64,000 bases of DNA from Pseudomonas frederiksbergensis (GCF_003732665.1 NZ_MOBP01000002.1:177519-241518); one strand, 5' to 3'; counted from the stretch's first letter, positions 34,464 to 46,667 are shown. Notes: generated by a model from the sequence alone, not told the origin. A program made the numbers and translations.

Positions 34464-34482
34464 AATATTGATTATCATTTAG
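34464..34482. promoter_or_regulatory. Fur-like or ANR-like site upstream of nuo
   Basis: AATATTGATTATCATTTAG. Its complement matches the 19-base Fur consensus GATAATGATAATCATTATC at 14 positions. It also contains TTGAT-N4-ATTTA, 8 of 10 against the ANR/FNR box. It lies about 150 bases upstream of the candidate nuo promoter. Either reading is tentative. Confidence 0.3.
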
Positions 34483-34615
34483 ACGCAACTATGTTCGTTA
34501 CATTCCCTACAAAACATAATTGATAAAAAGCCGGCTAATGCCCGCGTGGCATGGGCTACAGGGCTGTGGAGGTGGGCTATGTCCTTATTCCCATAAATAA
34601 TTTCGCTATAGGAAT

Positions 34616-34644
34616 TTTACTTGCACGGTGTTGTGCCATAAAAT
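34616..34644 (+). promoter_or_regulatory. Candidate sigma-70 promoter of the nuo operon
   Basis: TTTACT and TAAAAT with exactly 17 bases between them, about 90 bases before the nuoA ATG; 4/6 and 5/6 matches to consensus. Confidence 0.45.
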
Positions 34645-34731
34645 CACCGCGATTGATTGCTGCGACATATCGTCACTGCTTTGTTTCTTTTCAAGCTCAG
34701 AGACCTTTGCTCTCTGTTAAGGATTACCAGC

Positions 34732-35145
34732 ATGCCCGAAGCGACAGGACTCATGGCCCACAACTGGGGCTTTGCCATTTTCCTTCTGGGCGTTGTCGGC
34801 CTCTGCGCCTTCATGCTCGGCGTCTCCAGCCTCCTCGGGTCAAAAGCCTGGGGCCGCAGCAAAAACGAACCGTTCGAGTCCGGCATGCTACCTACAGGTG
34901 GCGCCCGCTTGCGGCTCTCAGCCAAATTCTATCTGGTCGCGATGCTCTTCGTGATCTTCGATATCGAAGCCCTCTTTCTCTTTGCCTGGTCTGTGTCCGT
35001 CCGCGAAAGCGGCTGGACCGGATTCGTCGAAGCTCTCGTTTTCATAGCAATTCTGTTGGCAGGTCTTGTCTACCTGTTCCGAGTGGGCGCCCTTGACTGG
35101 GCTCCGGAAGCTCGTCGCAAGCGGCAGGCGAAGCTGAAACAATGA
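34732..35145 (+). CDS. nuoA: NADH-quinone oxidoreductase subunit A
   Basis: 137 residues, three membrane helices, with the conserved loop [10 protein letters not shown] after helix 1 that carries the Cys-loop region of ND3 (here Ser/Pro/Phe-rich, as in bacterial forms) and [11 protein letters not shown] in helix 2. Part of the complex I membrane arm near the quinone site. ATG at 34732 follows TTAAGGATT. First gene of nuoA-N. Confidence 0.96.
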   Translation: MPEATGLMAHNWGFAIFLLGVVGLCAFMLGVSSLLGSKAWGRSKNEPFESGMLPTGGARLRLSAKFYLVAMLFVIFDIEALFLFAWSVSVRESGWTGFVEALVFIAILLAGLVYLFRVGALDWAPEARRKRQAKLKQ

Positions 35146-35155
35146 GGCTTTGGCA

Positions 35156-35830
35156 ATGCAATACAATCTCACCAGGATCGACCCCGATGCTCCTAACGAG
35201 CAGTATCCGATTGGCGAGCGGGAAACCGTTTCCGATCCGTTAGAAGATCAAGTTCACAAAAACATCTTCATGGGCAAGCTCGAAGACGTGCTTAACGGCA
35301 CGATCAACTGGGGGCGCAAGAACTCCCTGTGGCCGTATAACTTCGGTCTTTCGTGCTGCTACGTGGAAATGACCACCGCCTTCACGGCGCCCCACGACAT
35401 CGCGCGCTTTGGCGCCGAAGTTATCCGGGCATCGCCGCGTCAGGCGGATTTCATGGTTATCGCCGGGACCTGCTTCATCAAGATGGCGCCGATCATTCAG
35501 CGTCTCTACGAGCAAATGCTCGAACCGAAATGGGTTATCTCCATGGGTTCGTGCGCCAACTCCGGTGGCATGTACGACATCTACTCCGTCGTTCAAGGGG
35601 TGGACAAGTTCCTTCCCGTGGACGTCTACGTGCCTGGCTGCCCGCCCCGTCCTGAAGCTTTTCTGCAAGGACTGATGCTCTTGCAAGAGTCGATTGGACA
35701 GGAGCGTCGTCCGCTTTCCTGGGTCGTCGGTGATCAAGGCGTTTATCGCGCCGAGATGCCTTCGCAAAAGGAACAGCGCCGCGAACAGCGAATCGCAGTC
35801 ACCAACCTGCGCAGCCCCGACGAAGTCTGA
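35156..35830 (+). CDS. nuoB: NADH-quinone oxidoreductase subunit B
   Basis: 224 residues. Ligands of the terminal [4Fe-4S] cluster N2 are visible: C67 and C68 (LSCCYVE), C133 (GSCAN) and C162 (PGCPPRPE). N2 hands electrons to quinone. ATG at 35156 is preferred over a TTG two codons upstream because TGAGGC lies just before. Ends 72 bases before nuoC. Confidence 0.97.
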   Translation: MQYNLTRIDPDAPNEQYPIGERETVSDPLEDQVHKNIFMGKLEDVLNGTINWGRKNSLWPYNFGLSCCYVEMTTAFTAPHDIARFGAEVIRASPRQADFMVIAGTCFIKMAPIIQRLYEQMLEPKWVISMGSCANSGGMYDIYSVVQGVDKFLPVDVYVPGCPPRPEAFLQGLMLLQESIGQERRPLSWVVGDQGVYRAEMPSQKEQRREQRIAVTNLRSPDEV

Positions 35831-35902
35831 TCCAGCTCTGCTTCTTCTATAGAACGAGACACTGGCTTCATTCTTTACGTTGACCGAAAGCGATAAATAA
35901 CC

Positions 35903-37687
35903 ATGACTACAGGCAGTGCTCTGTACATCCCGCCTTATAAGGCAGACGACCAGGATGTGGTCGTCGAACTGAACAACCGTTTTGGCCCCGAGGCGTTCAC
36001 CGCCCAGCCTACCCGCACCGGCATGCCGGTGCTTTGGGTTGCCCGCGCCAAACTCGTCGAAGTCCTGACCTTCCTGCGCAACCTGCCCAAGCCGTACGTC
36101 ATGCTCTATGACCTGCACGGCGTGGACGAGCGACTGCGCACCAAGCGTCAAGGGCTGCCAAGCGGCGCCGACTTCACTGTGTTCTATCACTTGATGTCGA
36201 TCGAACGTAATAGTGACGTGATGATCAAGGTCGCCTTGTCCGAGAGCGACCTCAGCTTGCCGACCGTCACCAGCATCTGGCCGAACGCCAACTGGTACGA
36301 GCGTGAAGTCTGGGACATGTACGGCATCGACTTCAAAGGTCACCCGCACCTGACCCGCATCATGATGCCGCCGACCTGGGAAGGTCACCCGCTGCGCAAG
36401 GACTTCCCTGCCCGCGCCACCGAATTCGATCCGTTCACCCTGAACCTGGCCAAGCAACAGCTTGAGGAAGAAGCCGCGCGCTTCAAGCCTGAAGACTGGG
36501 GCATGAAGCGTTCTGGCCCGAACGAGGACTACATGTTCCTCAACCTCGGCCCTAACCACCCTTCTGCCCACGGTGCGTTCCGCATCATCCTGCAGCTGGA
36601 CGGTGAAGAGATCGTCGATTGCGTGCCGGACGTCGGTTACCACCACCGTGGTGCCGAGAAGATGGCCGAGCGTCAGTCCTGGCACAGCTTCATCCCGTAC
36701 ACCGACCGTATCGACTACCTCGGCGGCGTGATGAACAACCTGCCGTACGTGCTCTCGGTCGAGAAGCTGGCCGGCATCAAGGTGCCTGAGAAGGTCGACG
36801 TCATCCGCATCATGATGGCCGAGTTCTTCCGGATCACCAGCCACCTGCTGTTCCTGGGGACGTACATCCAGGACGTCGGCGCCATGACCCCGGTGTTCTT
36901 CACTTTCACCGACCGCCAGAAGGCGTACACGGTGATCGAAGCCATCACCGGTTTCCGTCTGCACCCGGCCTGGTATCGCATCGGTGGCGTCGCCCACGAC
37001 CTGCCACGCGGTTGGGAAAAACTGGTGAAAGATTTCGTCGAGTGGATGCCAAAGCGTCTGGACGAATACCAGAAAGCCGCCCTCGACAACAGCATCCTCA
37101 AGGGCCGGACCATCGGCGTCGCTGCCTACAACACCAAAGAAGCCCTGGAATGGGGCGTCACCGGTGCAGGCCTGCGTTCGACCGGTTGCGACTTCGACCT
37201 GCGTAAGGCACGTCCATACTCGGGCTACGAGAACTTCGAATTCGAAGTGCCGCTGGCGGCCAATGGCGATGCCTACGACCGTTGCATCGTGCGCGTCGAA
37301 GAAATGCGCCAGAGCCTGAAGATCATCGAGCAGTGCATGCGCAACATGCCGGAAGGCCCGTACAAGGCGGATCACCCGCTGACCACGCCGCCACCCAAAG
37401 AACGCACGCTGCAGCACATCGAGACCTTGATCACGCACTTCCTGCAAGTTTCGTGGGGCCCGGTCATGCCGGCCAACGAATCCTTCCAGATGATTGAAGC
37501 GACCAAGGGCATCAACAGTTATTACCTGACGAGCGATGGCGGCACCATGAGCTACCGCACCCGGATTCGTACCCCAAGCTTCCCGCACTTGCAGCAGATC
37601 CCTTCGGTGATCAAAGGCAGCATGGTCGCGGACTTGATTGCGTACCTGGGTAGTATCGATTTCGTTATGGCCGACGTGGACCGCTAA
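35903..37687 (+). CDS. nuoC: NADH-quinone oxidoreductase fused subunit CD
   Basis: 594 residues. Residues 1 to about 190 are the 30-kDa subunit NuoC ([20 protein letters not shown]); from about 205 to the end is the 49-kDa subunit NuoD ([10 protein letters not shown] near 212, with the quinone-contact His region; [11 protein letters not shown]; ending FVMADVDR). The fusion is normal for gammaproteobacteria. Two bases separate it from nuoE. Confidence 0.97.
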   Translation: MTTGSALYIPPYKADDQDVVVELNNRFGPEAFTAQPTRTGMPVLWVARAKLVEVLTFLRNLPKPYVMLYDLHGVDERLRTKRQGLPSGADFTVFYHLMSIERNSDVMIKVALSESDLSLPTVTSIWPNANWYEREVWDMYGIDFKGHPHLTRIMMPPTWEGHPLRKDFPARATEFDPFTLNLAKQQLEEEAARFKPEDWGMKRSGPNEDYMFLNLGPNHPSAHGAFRIILQLDGEEIVDCVPDVGYHHRGAEKMAERQSWHSFIPYTDRIDYLGGVMNNLPYVLSVEKLAGIKVPEKVDVIRIMMAEFFRITSHLLFLGTYIQDVGAMTPVFFTFTDRQKAYTVIEAITGFRLHPAWYRIGGVAHDLPRGWEKLVKDFVEWMPKRLDEYQKAALDNSILKGRTIGVAAYNTKEALEWGVTGAGLRSTGCDFDLRKARPYSGYENFEFEVPLAANGDAYDRCIVRVEEMRQSLKIIEQCMRNMPEGPYKADHPLTTPPPKERTLQHIETLITHFLQVSWGPVMPANESFQMIEATKGINSYYLTSDGGTMSYRTRIRTPSFPHLQQIPSVIKGSMVADLIAYLGSIDFVMADVDR

Positions 37688-37689
37688 GC

Positions 37690-38187
37690 ATGAACAGCAC
37701 GCTTATCCAGACAGACCGTTTCACCTTGAGTGAAACCGAGCGCTCGGCCATCGAGCACGAGCTGCATCACTACGAAGACCCGCGCGCGGCGTCGATCGAA
37801 GCCCTGAAGATCGTCCAGAAGGAACGTGGCTGGGTGCCTGACGGCGCGCTCTACGCCATCGGCGAGATCCTCGGCATCCCGGCCAGCGACGTGGAAGGGG
37901 TGGCGACGTTCTATAGCCAGATCTTCCGTCAGCCGGTCGGCCGTCACATCATTCGCGTCTGCGACAGCATGGTCTGCTTCATCGGCGGCCACGAGTCCGT
38001 GGTCAGCGAAATCCAGAGCAAGCTCGGCATCGGCCTGGGTCAAACCACCGCCGACGGTCGTTTCACCCTGCTGCCGGTCTGCTGCCTCGGCAACTGCGAC
38101 AAGGCGCCGGCGTTGATGATCGACGACGACACATTCGGTGACGTACAGCCTGCTGGCGTCGCCCAATTGCTCGAGGGCTACGTATGA
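37690..38187 (+). CDS. nuoE: NADH-quinone oxidoreductase subunit E
   Basis: 165 residues, thioredoxin-like [2Fe-2S] protein. Cluster N1a ligands are in VCDSMVC (C-x4-C) and [10 protein letters not shown] (C-x3-C). Part of the NADH-oxidising module with NuoF and NuoG. Its stop overlaps the nuoF start by four bases. Confidence 0.97.
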   Translation: MNSTLIQTDRFTLSETERSAIEHELHHYEDPRAASIEALKIVQKERGWVPDGALYAIGEILGIPASDVEGVATFYSQIFRQPVGRHIIRVCDSMVCFIGGHESVVSEIQSKLGIGLGQTTADGRFTLLPVCCLGNCDKAPALMIDDDTFGDVQPAGVAQLLEGYV

Positions 38188-39539
38188 CCCTGACTTCCTT
38201 CGGTCCTGCCAACCGCATCAAGCGTTCGGCCGAGACTCACCCGCTGACCTGGCGCCTGCGTGACGACGGCGAGGCCGTGTGGCTCGACGAGTACCAGGCC
38301 AAGAACGGTTACGCGGCAGCGCGCAAGGCTTTTGCCGACATGGCCCAGGACGACATCGTCCAGACCGTGAAAGACGCCGGCCTCAAAGGTCGCGGCGGTG
38401 CAGGCTTCCCCACGGGCGTGAAGTGGGGCCTGATGCCCAAAGACGAATCCATCAACATCCGCTACCTGCTGTGCAACGCGGATGAAATGGAGCCGAACAC
38501 CTGGAAAGACCGCATGCTGATGGAGCAACTGCCCCATCTGCTGATCGAAGGCATGCTGATCAGTGCTCGCGCGCTGAAAACCTACCGTGGCTACATCTTC
38601 CTGCGTGGCGAATACACCACCGCCGCCAAGCACCTGAACCGTGCCGTGGAAGAAGCCAAGGCAGCCGGCCTTCTGGGCAAGAACATCCTGGGCAGCGGCT
38701 TCGATTTCGAGCTGTTCGTCCACACCGGCGCCGGGCGTTACATCTGCGGTGAAGAAACCGCGCTGATCAACTCCCTCGAAGGCCGCCGCGCCAACCCGCG
38801 CTCCAAGCCGCCCTTCCCTGCCGCCGTTGGCGTGTGGGGCAAGCCGACTTGCGTGAACAACGTTGAAACCCTGTGCAACGTCCCGGCGATCATTGCCGAC
38901 GGCGTGGACTGGTACAAATCGTTGGCCCGCGAAGGCAGCGAAGACATGGGCACCAAGCTCATGGGCTTCTCCGGCAAGGTCAAGAACCCGGGCCTGTGGG
39001 AGTTGCCGTTCGGCATCACCGGTCGCGAGTTGTTCGAAGACTACGCCGGCGGCATGCGCGACGGCTTCACGCTCAAGGCCTGGCAGCCAGGCGGCGCCGG
39101 CACCGGTTTCCTGTTGCCGGAACACCTGGACGCACAAATGTACGCCGGCGGCATCGCCAAGGTGGGCACCCGGATGGGTACTGGCCTGGCCATGGCGGTG
39201 GACGACAGCGTCAACATGGTGTCCCTGCTGCGCAACATGGAAGAGTTCTTCTCCCGCGAATCCTGCGGTTTCTGCACCCCGTGCCGTGACGGTCTGCCGT
39301 GGAGCGTCAAGCTTCTGCGTGCGATCGAGAACGGTGAAGGGCAAGCCGGCGATATCGAGACCCTGCTGGGTCTGGTCGGCTTCCTCGGCCCTGGCAAGAC
39401 CTTCTGTGCTCACGCACCGGGCGCCGTGGAGCCATTGGGCAGCGCAATCAAATACTTCCGCCATGAGTTCGAAGCCGGCATCGCGCCCACCAGCGCCGTC
39501 GTCCCGCCTCTGGCAAGGCCGATCGTAGTCGGCGCGTAA
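38184..39539 (+). CDS. nuoF: NADH-quinone oxidoreductase subunit F
   Basis: 451 residues. Binds NADH and FMN ([10 protein letters not shown], 69-78) and cluster N3 ([12 protein letters not shown]). Entry point of electrons from NADH. ATG overlaps the nuoE stop. After its stop comes an unusual 137-base gap with a strong hairpin before nuoG. Confidence 0.97.
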   Translation: MTLTSFGPANRIKRSAETHPLTWRLRDDGEAVWLDEYQAKNGYAAARKAFADMAQDDIVQTVKDAGLKGRGGAGFPTGVKWGLMPKDESINIRYLLCNADEMEPNTWKDRMLMEQLPHLLIEGMLISARALKTYRGYIFLRGEYTTAAKHLNRAVEEAKAAGLLGKNILGSGFDFELFVHTGAGRYICGEETALINSLEGRRANPRSKPPFPAAVGVWGKPTCVNNVETLCNVPAIIADGVDWYKSLAREGSEDMGTKLMGFSGKVKNPGLWELPFGITGRELFEDYAGGMRDGFTLKAWQPGGAGTGFLLPEHLDAQMYAGGIAKVGTRMGTGLAMAVDDSVNMVSLLRNMEEFFSRESCGFCTPCRDGLPWSVKLLRAIENGEGQAGDIETLLGLVGFLGPGKTFCAHAPGAVEPLGSAIKYFRHEFEAGIAPTSAVVPPLARPIVVGA

Positions 39540-39545
39540 ACGCTT

Positions 39546-39578
39546 AAAAAGGCGAAGGGTCCGTGCCCTTCGCCTTCT
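39546..39578 (+). terminator. Intra-operon hairpin between nuoF and nuoG
   Basis: AAGGCGAAGGG, loop TCCGTG, CCCTTCGCCTT: an 11-base-pair perfect stem followed by TTCTCGTGTG, so the T-run is poor. It may be a partial terminator, a processing site or an mRNA-stabilising hairpin that lowers nuoG-N relative to nuoA-F. Confidence 0.5.
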
Positions 39579-39676
39579 CGTGTGATGACGCCTTCAACGG
39601 CTGTGTTGATTCACGCGAATAACAAGATTCCATTAGCCACGCCCGCTGACACCGGGCCAACGAAGAACTTTGAACC

Positions 39677-42391
39677 ATGGCCACTATCCACGTAGACGGC
39701 AAAGAGCTCGAAGTCGATGGGGCAGACAACCTGTTACAGGCATGTCTGTCGCTAGGCCTCGATATCCCTTATTTCTGCTGGCACCCCGCCCTTGGCAGCG
39801 TTGGCGCTTGCCGCCAGTGCGCGGTCAAGCAGTACACCGACGCCAACGACACCCGTGGTCGGATCGTCATGTCCTGCATGACCCCCGCCACCGACGGCAG
39901 CTGGATCTCCATCGAAGACGAAGAAGCGAAAGTGTTTCGCGCCAGCGTCGTCGAATGGCTGATGACCAACCACCCTCACGACTGCCCGGTCTGTGAAGAA
40001 GGCGGTCACTGCCACCTGCAAGACATGACGGTAATGACCGGCCACAACGAGCGCCGTTACCGCTTCACCAAGCGTACCCACCAGAACCAGCAACTGGGCC
40101 CGTTCATTTCCCACGAGATGAACCGCTGCATCGCTTGCTACCGCTGCGTGCGCTTCTATAAGGATTACGCCGGCGGCACCGACCTCGGTGTGTTCGGCGC
40201 CCACGACAACGTGTACTTCGGTCGCGTTGAAGACGGCACCCTGGAAAGCGAGTTCTCCGGCAACCTCACCGAGGTCTGCCCGACCGGCGTGTTCACCGAC
40301 AAGACTCACTCCGAGCGCTACAACCGCAAGTGGGACATGCAGTTCTCGCCGAGCATCTGCCATGGCTGCTCCAGCGGTTGCAACATCTCCCCGGGCGAAC
40401 GCTACGGTGAACTGCGCCGGATCGAAAACCGTTTCAATGGTTCGGTCAACCAGTACTTCCTGTGCGACCGTGGCCGTTTCGGCTATGGCTACGTCAACCG
40501 CGAAGATCGCCCGCGTCAGCCATTGCTGGCCAACGGCGCCAAGCTGACCCTCGACGAAGCGCTGGATAAAGCCGCTGACCTGCTGCGCGGTCGCAACATC
40601 GTCGGTATCGGTTCGCCCCGCGCCAGCCTTGAAAGCAACTTCGCGTTGCGCGAACTGGTCGGCGCCGAGCACTTCTACTCCGGTATCGAAGCCGCCGAGC
40701 TGGAGCGCATCCGTCTGGTCATGCAAGTGCTGAAAGACAGCCCGCTGCCGATCCCGAACATGCGCGACATCGAAGACCACGACGCGATCTTCGTCCTCGG
40801 CGAAGACCTGACCCAGACCGCTGCGCGCATGGCCCTGTCCCTGCGTCAATCGGTCAAAGGCAAAGCCGAAGACATGGCCGACGCGATGCGCGTCCAGCCG
40901 TGGCTCGACGCTGCAGTGAAGAACATTGGTCAGAAAGAACTGAACCCGCTGTTCATCGCCAGCCTGGCTGAAACCAAGCTCGACGACATCGCTGAAGAAT
41001 GCGTTCACGCCGCTCCAGACGACCTGGCCCGCATCGGTTTCGCCGTGGCTCACGCCCTCGACGCCAGCGCGCCAGCGGTTGAAGGCCTCGATACTGAAGC
41101 CCTCGACCTGGCCAAGCGCATTGCCGACGCCCTGCTCGCCGCCAAACGTCCGCTGATCATTGCCGGTACTTCGTTGGGCTCCAAAGCCTTGATCGAAGCC
41201 GCCGCGAACATCGCCAAGGCCCTGAAGCTGCGCGAGAAGAACGGTTCCATCAGCCTGATCGTGCCAGAGGCCAACAGCCTCGGCCTGGCCATGCTCGGCG
41301 GCAACTCGGTCGATGACGCGCTGCAAGCGGTGATCGATGGCAAGGCCGACGCCATCGTCGTGCTGGAAAACGATCTGTACACCCGTACCGACAAAGCCAA
41401 GGTTGATGCTGCCCTGAACGCCGCGAAAGTGGTGATCGTGGCGGACCATCAGAAAACCGCCACCAGCGATCGCGCGCACCTGGTTCTGCCAGCCGCCAGC
41501 TTCGCTGAAGGCGACGGTACGCTGGTCAGCCAGGAAGGCCGCGCCCAGCGCTTCTTCCAGGTGTTCGACCCGACTTACCTCGACGCGAGCATCCTGGTTC
41601 ACGAAGGCTGGCGCTGGCTGCATGCCCTGCGCGCCACCCTGTTGAACCAGCCGATCGACTGGACCCAACTGGACCACGTCACCGCTGCCTGCGCCGCGAG
41701 CACCCCGCAACTGGCGCGTATCGTCGATGCCGCACCGTCCGCCGCGTTCCGCATCAAAGGCCTGAAACTGGCCCGCGAACCGCTGCGTTACTCCGGTCGT
41801 ACCGCCATGCGTGCTGATATCAGCGTGCACGAACCGCGTACTTCCCAGGATAACGACACCGCGTTCTCGTTCTCCATGGAAGGTTACTCGGGCTCGGTCG
41901 AACCGCGTCAGCAAGTGCCATTCGCCTGGTCTCCGGGCTGGAACTCGCCGCAAGCCTGGAACAAGTTCCAGGACGAAGTCGGTGGTCACATCCGCGCTGG
42001 CGACCCGGGCACCCGCCTGATCGAAAGCACCGGTGACTCGCTGAACTGGTTCGCCAGTGTGCCTCGCGCCTTCAACCCGGCACCGGGCACCTGGCAGGTC
42101 GTGCCGTTCTTCCACCTGCTCGGCAGCGAAGAGAACTCTTCCAAAGCCGCGCCGGTCCAGGAACGCATCCCGGCCGCCTACGTCGCTTTGGCCAAATCCG
42201 AAGCCGATCGCCTGGGTGTCAACGAAGGTGCCCTGCTCAGCGTGAACGTCGATGGCCAGACCCTGCGTCTGCCGCTGCGTATCAACGAAGAGCTGGGCGC
42301 TGGCCTGGTGGCATTGCCTGCGGGTATCGCCGGCATTCCAGCGGCGATCTTTGGCAAAACCGTTGACGGTCTGCAGGAGGCAGCTCAATGA
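39677..42391 (+). CDS. nuoG: NADH-quinone oxidoreductase subunit G
   Basis: 904 residues. N-terminal ferredoxin domain with [2Fe-2S] ([18 protein letters not shown]), the His-coordinated cluster ([18 protein letters not shown]), a further [4Fe-4S] set ([15 protein letters not shown]) and, in the molybdopterin-like part, the extra N7-type motif CHGCSSGCN. Large peripheral-arm electron wire. Stop overlaps nuoH. Confidence 0.97.
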   Translation: MATIHVDGKELEVDGADNLLQACLSLGLDIPYFCWHPALGSVGACRQCAVKQYTDANDTRGRIVMSCMTPATDGSWISIEDEEAKVFRASVVEWLMTNHPHDCPVCEEGGHCHLQDMTVMTGHNERRYRFTKRTHQNQQLGPFISHEMNRCIACYRCVRFYKDYAGGTDLGVFGAHDNVYFGRVEDGTLESEFSGNLTEVCPTGVFTDKTHSERYNRKWDMQFSPSICHGCSSGCNISPGERYGELRRIENRFNGSVNQYFLCDRGRFGYGYVNREDRPRQPLLANGAKLTLDEALDKAADLLRGRNIVGIGSPRASLESNFALRELVGAEHFYSGIEAAELERIRLVMQVLKDSPLPIPNMRDIEDHDAIFVLGEDLTQTAARMALSLRQSVKGKAEDMADAMRVQPWLDAAVKNIGQKELNPLFIASLAETKLDDIAEECVHAAPDDLARIGFAVAHALDASAPAVEGLDTEALDLAKRIADALLAAKRPLIIAGTSLGSKALIEAAANIAKALKLREKNGSISLIVPEANSLGLAMLGGNSVDDALQAVIDGKADAIVVLENDLYTRTDKAKVDAALNAAKVVIVADHQKTATSDRAHLVLPAASFAEGDGTLVSQEGRAQRFFQVFDPTYLDASILVHEGWRWLHALRATLLNQPIDWTQLDHVTAACAASTPQLARIVDAAPSAAFRIKGLKLAREPLRYSGRTAMRADISVHEPRTSQDNDTAFSFSMEGYSGSVEPRQQVPFAWSPGWNSPQAWNKFQDEVGGHIRAGDPGTRLIESTGDSLNWFASVPRAFNPAPGTWQVVPFFHLLGSEENSSKAAPVQERIPAAYVALAKSEADRLGVNEGALLSVNVDGQTLRLPLRINEELGAGLVALPAGIAGIPAAIFGKTVDGLQEAAQ

Positions 42392-43395
42392 CCTGGTTCA
42401 CGCCTGAAGTGATTGACGTGATCATCGCGGTCCTCAAGGCCATCGTGATTCTGCTCGCCGTGGTGGTGTGCGGCGCGCTGCTGAGCTGGGTCGAGCGTCG
42501 TCTGCTCGCCCTCTGGCAGGACCGTTACGGTCCAAACCGCGTCGGCCCGTTCGGCGCGTTCCAGATTGCGGCCGACATGATCAAGATGTTCTTCAAGGAA
42601 GACTGGACCCCGCCGTTCGCCGACAAGATGATCTTCACCCTGGCACCGGTAGTCGCCATGAGCGCGCTGCTGATTGCCTTCGCGATCATCCCGATCACCC
42701 CGACCTGGGGCGTGGCGGACATCAACATCGGCATCCTGTTCTTCTTCGCCATGGCCGGTCTGTCGGTCTACGCGGTGTTGTTCGCCGGCTGGTCGAGTAA
42801 CAACAAGTTCGCCCTGCTGGGCAGCTTGCGGGCCTCGGCGCAAACCGTGTCGTACGAAGTGTTCATGGGCCTGTCGTTGATGGGCATCGTGATCCAGGTC
42901 GGCTCGTTCAACATGCGCGACATCGTTGAATATCAAGCGCAGAACCTGTGGTTCATCATCCCGCAGATCTTCGGTTTCCTGACCTTCTTCATCGCCGGCG
43001 TCGCCGTGACTCACCGTCACCCGTTCGACCAGCCGGAAGCGGAACAGGAACTGGCCGACGGTTACCACATTGAATACGCCGGCATGAAATGGGGCATGTT
43101 CTTCGTGGGTGAGTACATCGGCATCGTGTTGATTTCGGCGCTGTTGGTGACCCTGTTCTTCGGTGGCTGGCACGGTCCGTTCGGCATTCTGCCGCAGATC
43201 CCGTTCATCTGGTTCGCGCTCAAAACCGCGTTCTTCATCATGATCTTCATCCTGTTGCGCGCCTCGATTCCGCGCCCACGGTATGACCAAGTGATGGATT
43301 TCAGCTGGAAGTTCTGCCTGCCGCTGACCCTCGTCAACATGCTGGTGACCGCTGCGATCGTGTTGCTAAACACGCCCGCCGTCGCGGCTCAGTGA
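42388..43395 (+). CDS. nuoH: NADH-quinone oxidoreductase subunit H
   Basis: 335 residues, about eight membrane helices, with loops [14 protein letters not shown] and the acidic stretch [17 protein letters not shown] that line the quinone chamber. Links the peripheral and membrane arms. Overlaps nuoG by four bases and precedes nuoI by twelve. Confidence 0.97.
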   Translation: MTWFTPEVIDVIIAVLKAIVILLAVVVCGALLSWVERRLLALWQDRYGPNRVGPFGAFQIAADMIKMFFKEDWTPPFADKMIFTLAPVVAMSALLIAFAIIPITPTWGVADINIGILFFFAMAGLSVYAVLFAGWSSNNKFALLGSLRASAQTVSYEVFMGLSLMGIVIQVGSFNMRDIVEYQAQNLWFIIPQIFGFLTFFIAGVAVTHRHPFDQPEAEQELADGYHIEYAGMKWGMFFVGEYIGIVLISALLVTLFFGGWHGPFGILPQIPFIWFALKTAFFIMIFILLRASIPRPRYDQVMDFSWKFCLPLTLVNMLVTAAIVLLNTPAVAAQ

Positions 43396-43407
43396 GGATA
43401 GAGAATC

Positions 43408-43953
43408 ATGAAGTACATATTTGACATCGTGCATGGCTTCTTCACCCAGCTTCGCAGCCTGGTGATGATCTTCGGCCATGCCTTCCGCAAGCGCGACACG
43501 CTGCAGTACCCGGAAGAAGCCGTGTACCTGCCGCCGCGCTACCGTGGCCGTATCGTCCTGACCCGCGACCCGGATGGCGAAGAGCGTTGTGTAGCTTGCA
43601 ACCTGTGCGCCGTGGCGTGCCCGGTCGGTTGCATCTCGCTGCAGAAAGCCGAAACCGAAGACGGTCGCTGGTATCCGGACTTCTTCCGCATCAACTTCTC
43701 GCGCTGCATCTTTTGCGGCCTCTGCGAGGAAGCCTGCCCGACCACCGCGATCCAGCTGACACCGGATTTCGAGATGGCCGAGTTCAAACGTCAGGACCTG
43801 GTTTACGAGAAAGAAGATCTGCTGATCTCCGGCCCCGGCAAAAACCCTGATTACAACTTCTATCGTGTTGCAGGTATGGCGATTGCCGGGAAGCCGAAAG
43901 GCGCCGCGCAGAATGAAGCCGAACCGATCAACGTGAAGAGCTTGCTGCCTTAA
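43408..43953 (+). CDS. nuoI: NADH-quinone oxidoreductase subunit I
   Basis: 181 residues. Two ferredoxin motifs, [15 protein letters not shown] and [15 protein letters not shown], bind clusters N6a and N6b that lead to N2. Nine bases before nuoJ. Confidence 0.97.
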   Translation: MKYIFDIVHGFFTQLRSLVMIFGHAFRKRDTLQYPEEAVYLPPRYRGRIVLTRDPDGEERCVACNLCAVACPVGCISLQKAETEDGRWYPDFFRINFSRCIFCGLCEEACPTTAIQLTPDFEMAEFKRQDLVYEKEDLLISGPGKNPDYNFYRVAGMAIAGKPKGAAQNEAEPINVKSLLP

Positions 43954-43962
43954 GGAAGAAAG

Positions 43963-44466
43963 ATGGAATTCGCTTTCTATTTCGCATCGGGTATCGCTGT
44001 TGTGTCCACGCTTCGCGTGATCACCAACACCAACCCTGTGCACGCCCTGCTCTACCTGATCATTTCGCTGATTGCCGTGGCGATGACATTCTTCGCCCTC
44101 GGCGCACCGTTTGCCGGTGTGCTGGAAGTGATCGCCTACGCCGGCGCCATCATGGTGCTGTTCGTGTTCGTGGTGATGATGCTCAACCTTGGCCCGGCCT
44201 CGGTTCAGCAAGAGCGCGTCTGGCTCAAGCCCGGCATCTGGCTCGGCCCTGTCGCGCTCGGCGCCCTGCTGCTGGCTGAATTGCTGTACGTGTTGTTCAG
44301 TCATTCCAGCGGTCAGGCCATCGGCCACACCACCGTAGACGCGAAGGCCGTGGGCATCAGCCTGTTCGGCCCGTACCTGCTGGTGGTCGAACTCGCCTCG
44401 ATGTTGCTGCTTGCCGCAGCCGTCACGGCGTTCCACTTGGGCCGCAACGAAGCCAAGGAGCAATGA
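43963..44466 (+). CDS. nuoJ: NADH-quinone oxidoreductase subunit J
   Basis: 167 residues, five membrane helices, ND6-like. The conserved helix 3 segment [20 protein letters not shown] is complete. Its stop TGA lies within a few bases of the nuoK start. Confidence 0.96.
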   Translation: MEFAFYFASGIAVVSTLRVITNTNPVHALLYLIISLIAVAMTFFALGAPFAGVLEVIAYAGAIMVLFVFVVMMLNLGPASVQQERVWLKPGIWLGPVALGALLLAELLYVLFSHSSGQAIGHTTVDAKAVGISLFGPYLLVVELASMLLLAAAVTAFHLGRNEAKEQ

Positions 44467-44468
44467 CG

Positions 44469-44777
44469 ATGCCTGCTATCCCTTTGGAGCATGGTCTGGC
44501 GGTCGCCGGCATCCTGTTCTGCCTCGGTCTGGTCGGCCTGATGGTCCGGCGCAACATTCTCTTCGTGCTGATGAGCCTGGAGGTCATGATGAATGCCTCC
44601 GCTTTGGCGTTCATCGTTGCCGGTAGCCGCTGGGGTCAGCCGGATGGACAGATCATGTTCATCCTGGTGATCAGCCTGGCAGCCGCCGAGGCCAGCATTG
44701 GCCTGGCGATTCTGTTGCAGCTGTATCGCCGCTTCCACACTCTCGATATCGACGCTGCCAGCGAGATGCGCGGATGA
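44469..44777 (+). CDS. nuoK: NADH-quinone oxidoreductase subunit K
   Basis: 102 residues, three helices, ND4L-like. Helix 2 carries the buried Glu (SLEVMMNAS) and helix 3 the second ([10 protein letters not shown]) of the proton path. An ATG at 44463 would overlap nuoJ, but AAGGAG lies only two bases from it and eight from the ATG at 44469, which also gives the familiar MPAIPLEHG start. Stop overlaps nuoL. Confidence 0.95.
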   Translation: MPAIPLEHGLAVAGILFCLGLVGLMVRRNILFVLMSLEVMMNASALAFIVAGSRWGQPDGQIMFILVISLAAAEASIGLAILLQLYRRFHTLDIDAASEMRG

Positions 44778-46627
44778 ATCTTCTCTATCTGACTTTCGTA
44801 TTCCCTCTCATAGGTTTCCTGCTGCTGTCGTTCTCTCGCGGCCGCTTCTCGGAAAACCTGTCGGCGCTGATTGGCGTCGGTTCCATCGGCCTGTCTGCCA
44901 TCGTCGCGGCTTACGTGATCTGGCAATTCAACGTCGCCCCGCCGGAAGGCGGCCACTACACCCAGGTGTTGTGGCAGTGGATGGCGGTTGAAGGCTTCAC
45001 GCCGAACTTCGCGCTGTATCTGGATGGCCTGTCGGTCACCATGCTCGGTGTGGTGGTCGGCGTCGGCTTCCTGATCCACCTGTTTGCGTCCTGGTACATG
45101 CGCGGTGAAGACGGTTACTCGCGCTTCTTCGCTTACACCAACCTGTTTATCGCCAGCATGCTGTTCCTGATCCTGGGCGATAACCTGTTGTTCCTGTACT
45201 TCGGCTGGGAAGGCGTGGGCCTGTGCTCGTACCTGTTGATCGGTTTCTACTACAGCAACCGCAACAACGGTAACGCAGCACTCAAAGCCTTTATCGTGAC
45301 CCGGATCGGCGACGTGTTCATGGCCATCGGCCTGTTCATTCTGTTCCAGCAACTGGGCACGTTGAACGTCCAGGAACTGCTGGTGAAGGCGCCTGAGCAC
45401 TTCAAGGTCGGCGACTTCTGGATCGTTCTGGCGACCCTGATGCTGCTGGGCGGCGCTGTCGGTAAATCCGCGCAACTGCCGCTGCAAACCTGGCTGGCGG
45501 ATGCGATGGCCGGTCCTACTCCGGTTTCGGCACTGATCCACGCCGCCACCATGGTAACTGCTGGTGTCTACCTGATCGCCCGGACCCACGGCTTGTTCGC
45601 CCTGGCGCCGGATATCCTGCACCTGGTCGGCGTTGTCGGCGGTGTGACCCTGGTTCTCGCCGGTTTTGCTGCCCTGGTTCAGACCGACATCAAACGTATC
45701 CTCGCCTACTCGACTATGAGCCAGATCGGCTACATGTTCCTGGCCCTGGGCGTTGGCGCATGGGATGGCGCGATCTTCCACCTGATGACCCACGCGTTCT
45801 TCAAGGCGCTGCTGTTCCTTGCTTCCGGTGCGGTGATCGTTGCCTGCCACCACGAGCAGAACATCTTCAAGATGGGCGGCCTGTGGAAGAAACTACCGCT
45901 GGCTTACACCAGCTTCATCGTCGGCGGCGCGGCACTCTCTGCCCTGCCACTGGTGACCGCAGGTTTCTACTCCAAGGACGAAATCCTCTGGGAAGCGTTC
46001 GCCAGCGGCAACCACGGTCTGCTCTACGCAGGTCTGGTTGGCGCGTTCATGACTTCGCTGTACACCTTCCGCCTGATCTTCATCGCGTTCCACGGTGAAG
46101 CGAAGACCGAAGCCCACGCCGGTCACGGCATCGCTCACTGGCTGCCACTGTCGGTGCTGATCGTGCTGTCGACCTTCGTCGGCGCGATGATCGTGCCACC
46201 GCTGCACGGCGTGTTGCCAGAGAGCGTCGGCCATGCCGGCGGCGAAGCCAAGCACAGTCTGGAAATCGCCTCGGGCGCCATCGCCCTGGCCGGTATCCTG
46301 CTGGCCGCGCTGCTGTTCCTCGGCAAGCGTCGTTTCGTCACTGCAATCGCCAACAGCGGCATCGGCCGCTTCCTTTCGGCCTGGTGGTTCGCTGCCTGGG
46401 GCTTCGACTGGATCTACGACAAACTGTTCGTCAAGCCATACCTTGCGATCAGCCACGCACTGCGCAAAGACCCGCTCGATCAGACCATCGGTTTGATCCC
46501 GCGTATGGCCAAAGGCGGCCACACCGCCCTGAGCCGTACCGAAACCGGTCAACTGCGTTGGTACGCGGCCTCGATGGCAGCCGGCTCCGTGCTGGTCATC
46601 GGCGCCATCGTGCTGGTAGCGGTCTGA
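44774..46627 (+). CDS. nuoL: NADH-quinone oxidoreductase subunit L
   Basis: 617 residues, antiporter-like proton-pumping subunit (ND5) with about 16 helices, the discontinuous helices ([20 protein letters not shown]) and the long C-terminal lateral helix. ATG overlaps the nuoK stop by four bases. Forty bases follow before nuoM. Confidence 0.97.
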   Translation: MNLLYLTFVFPLIGFLLLSFSRGRFSENLSALIGVGSIGLSAIVAAYVIWQFNVAPPEGGHYTQVLWQWMAVEGFTPNFALYLDGLSVTMLGVVVGVGFLIHLFASWYMRGEDGYSRFFAYTNLFIASMLFLILGDNLLFLYFGWEGVGLCSYLLIGFYYSNRNNGNAALKAFIVTRIGDVFMAIGLFILFQQLGTLNVQELLVKAPEHFKVGDFWIVLATLMLLGGAVGKSAQLPLQTWLADAMAGPTPVSALIHAATMVTAGVYLIARTHGLFALAPDILHLVGVVGGVTLVLAGFAALVQTDIKRILAYSTMSQIGYMFLALGVGAWDGAIFHLMTHAFFKALLFLASGAVIVACHHEQNIFKMGGLWKKLPLAYTSFIVGGAALSALPLVTAGFYSKDEILWEAFASGNHGLLYAGLVGAFMTSLYTFRLIFIAFHGEAKTEAHAGHGIAHWLPLSVLIVLSTFVGAMIVPPLHGVLPESVGHAGGEAKHSLEIASGAIALAGILLAALLFLGKRRFVTAIANSGIGRFLSAWWFAAWGFDWIYDKLFVKPYLAISHALRKDPLDQTIGLIPRMAKGGHTALSRTETGQLRWYAASMAAGSVLVIGAIVLVAV

Positions 46628-46667
46628 ATATGAACCTTGCGAACTTGCGAAAGGAATTGAGCCCGTC

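Larger units (their letters stand above)
34089..34731. other. Intergenic region between aceA and nuoA
   Basis: 643 bases: aceA terminator (34155-34186), a REPIN (34216-34307), then about 420 AT-richer bases leading to nuoA with a 13-base palindrome TTAAACAGTTTAA (34437-34449), an AT-rich operator-like site (34464-34482) and a candidate promoter (34616-34644). No gene seen. Confidence 0.7.

Noticed and set aside
35240..37588. Long antisense open frame over nuoB-nuoCD (about 780 codons)
   Set aside because: GC-rich codon bias opens antisense frames; the sense strand encodes complete, motif-bearing nuo subunits. The same holds for the long antisense frames over cysG-serS, idh and nuoG.
44463..44777. 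nuoK starting at the ATG that overlaps the nuoJ stop
   Set aside because: The AAGGAG site is only two bases from this ATG but eight from the one at 44469, which also matches the family N-terminus.
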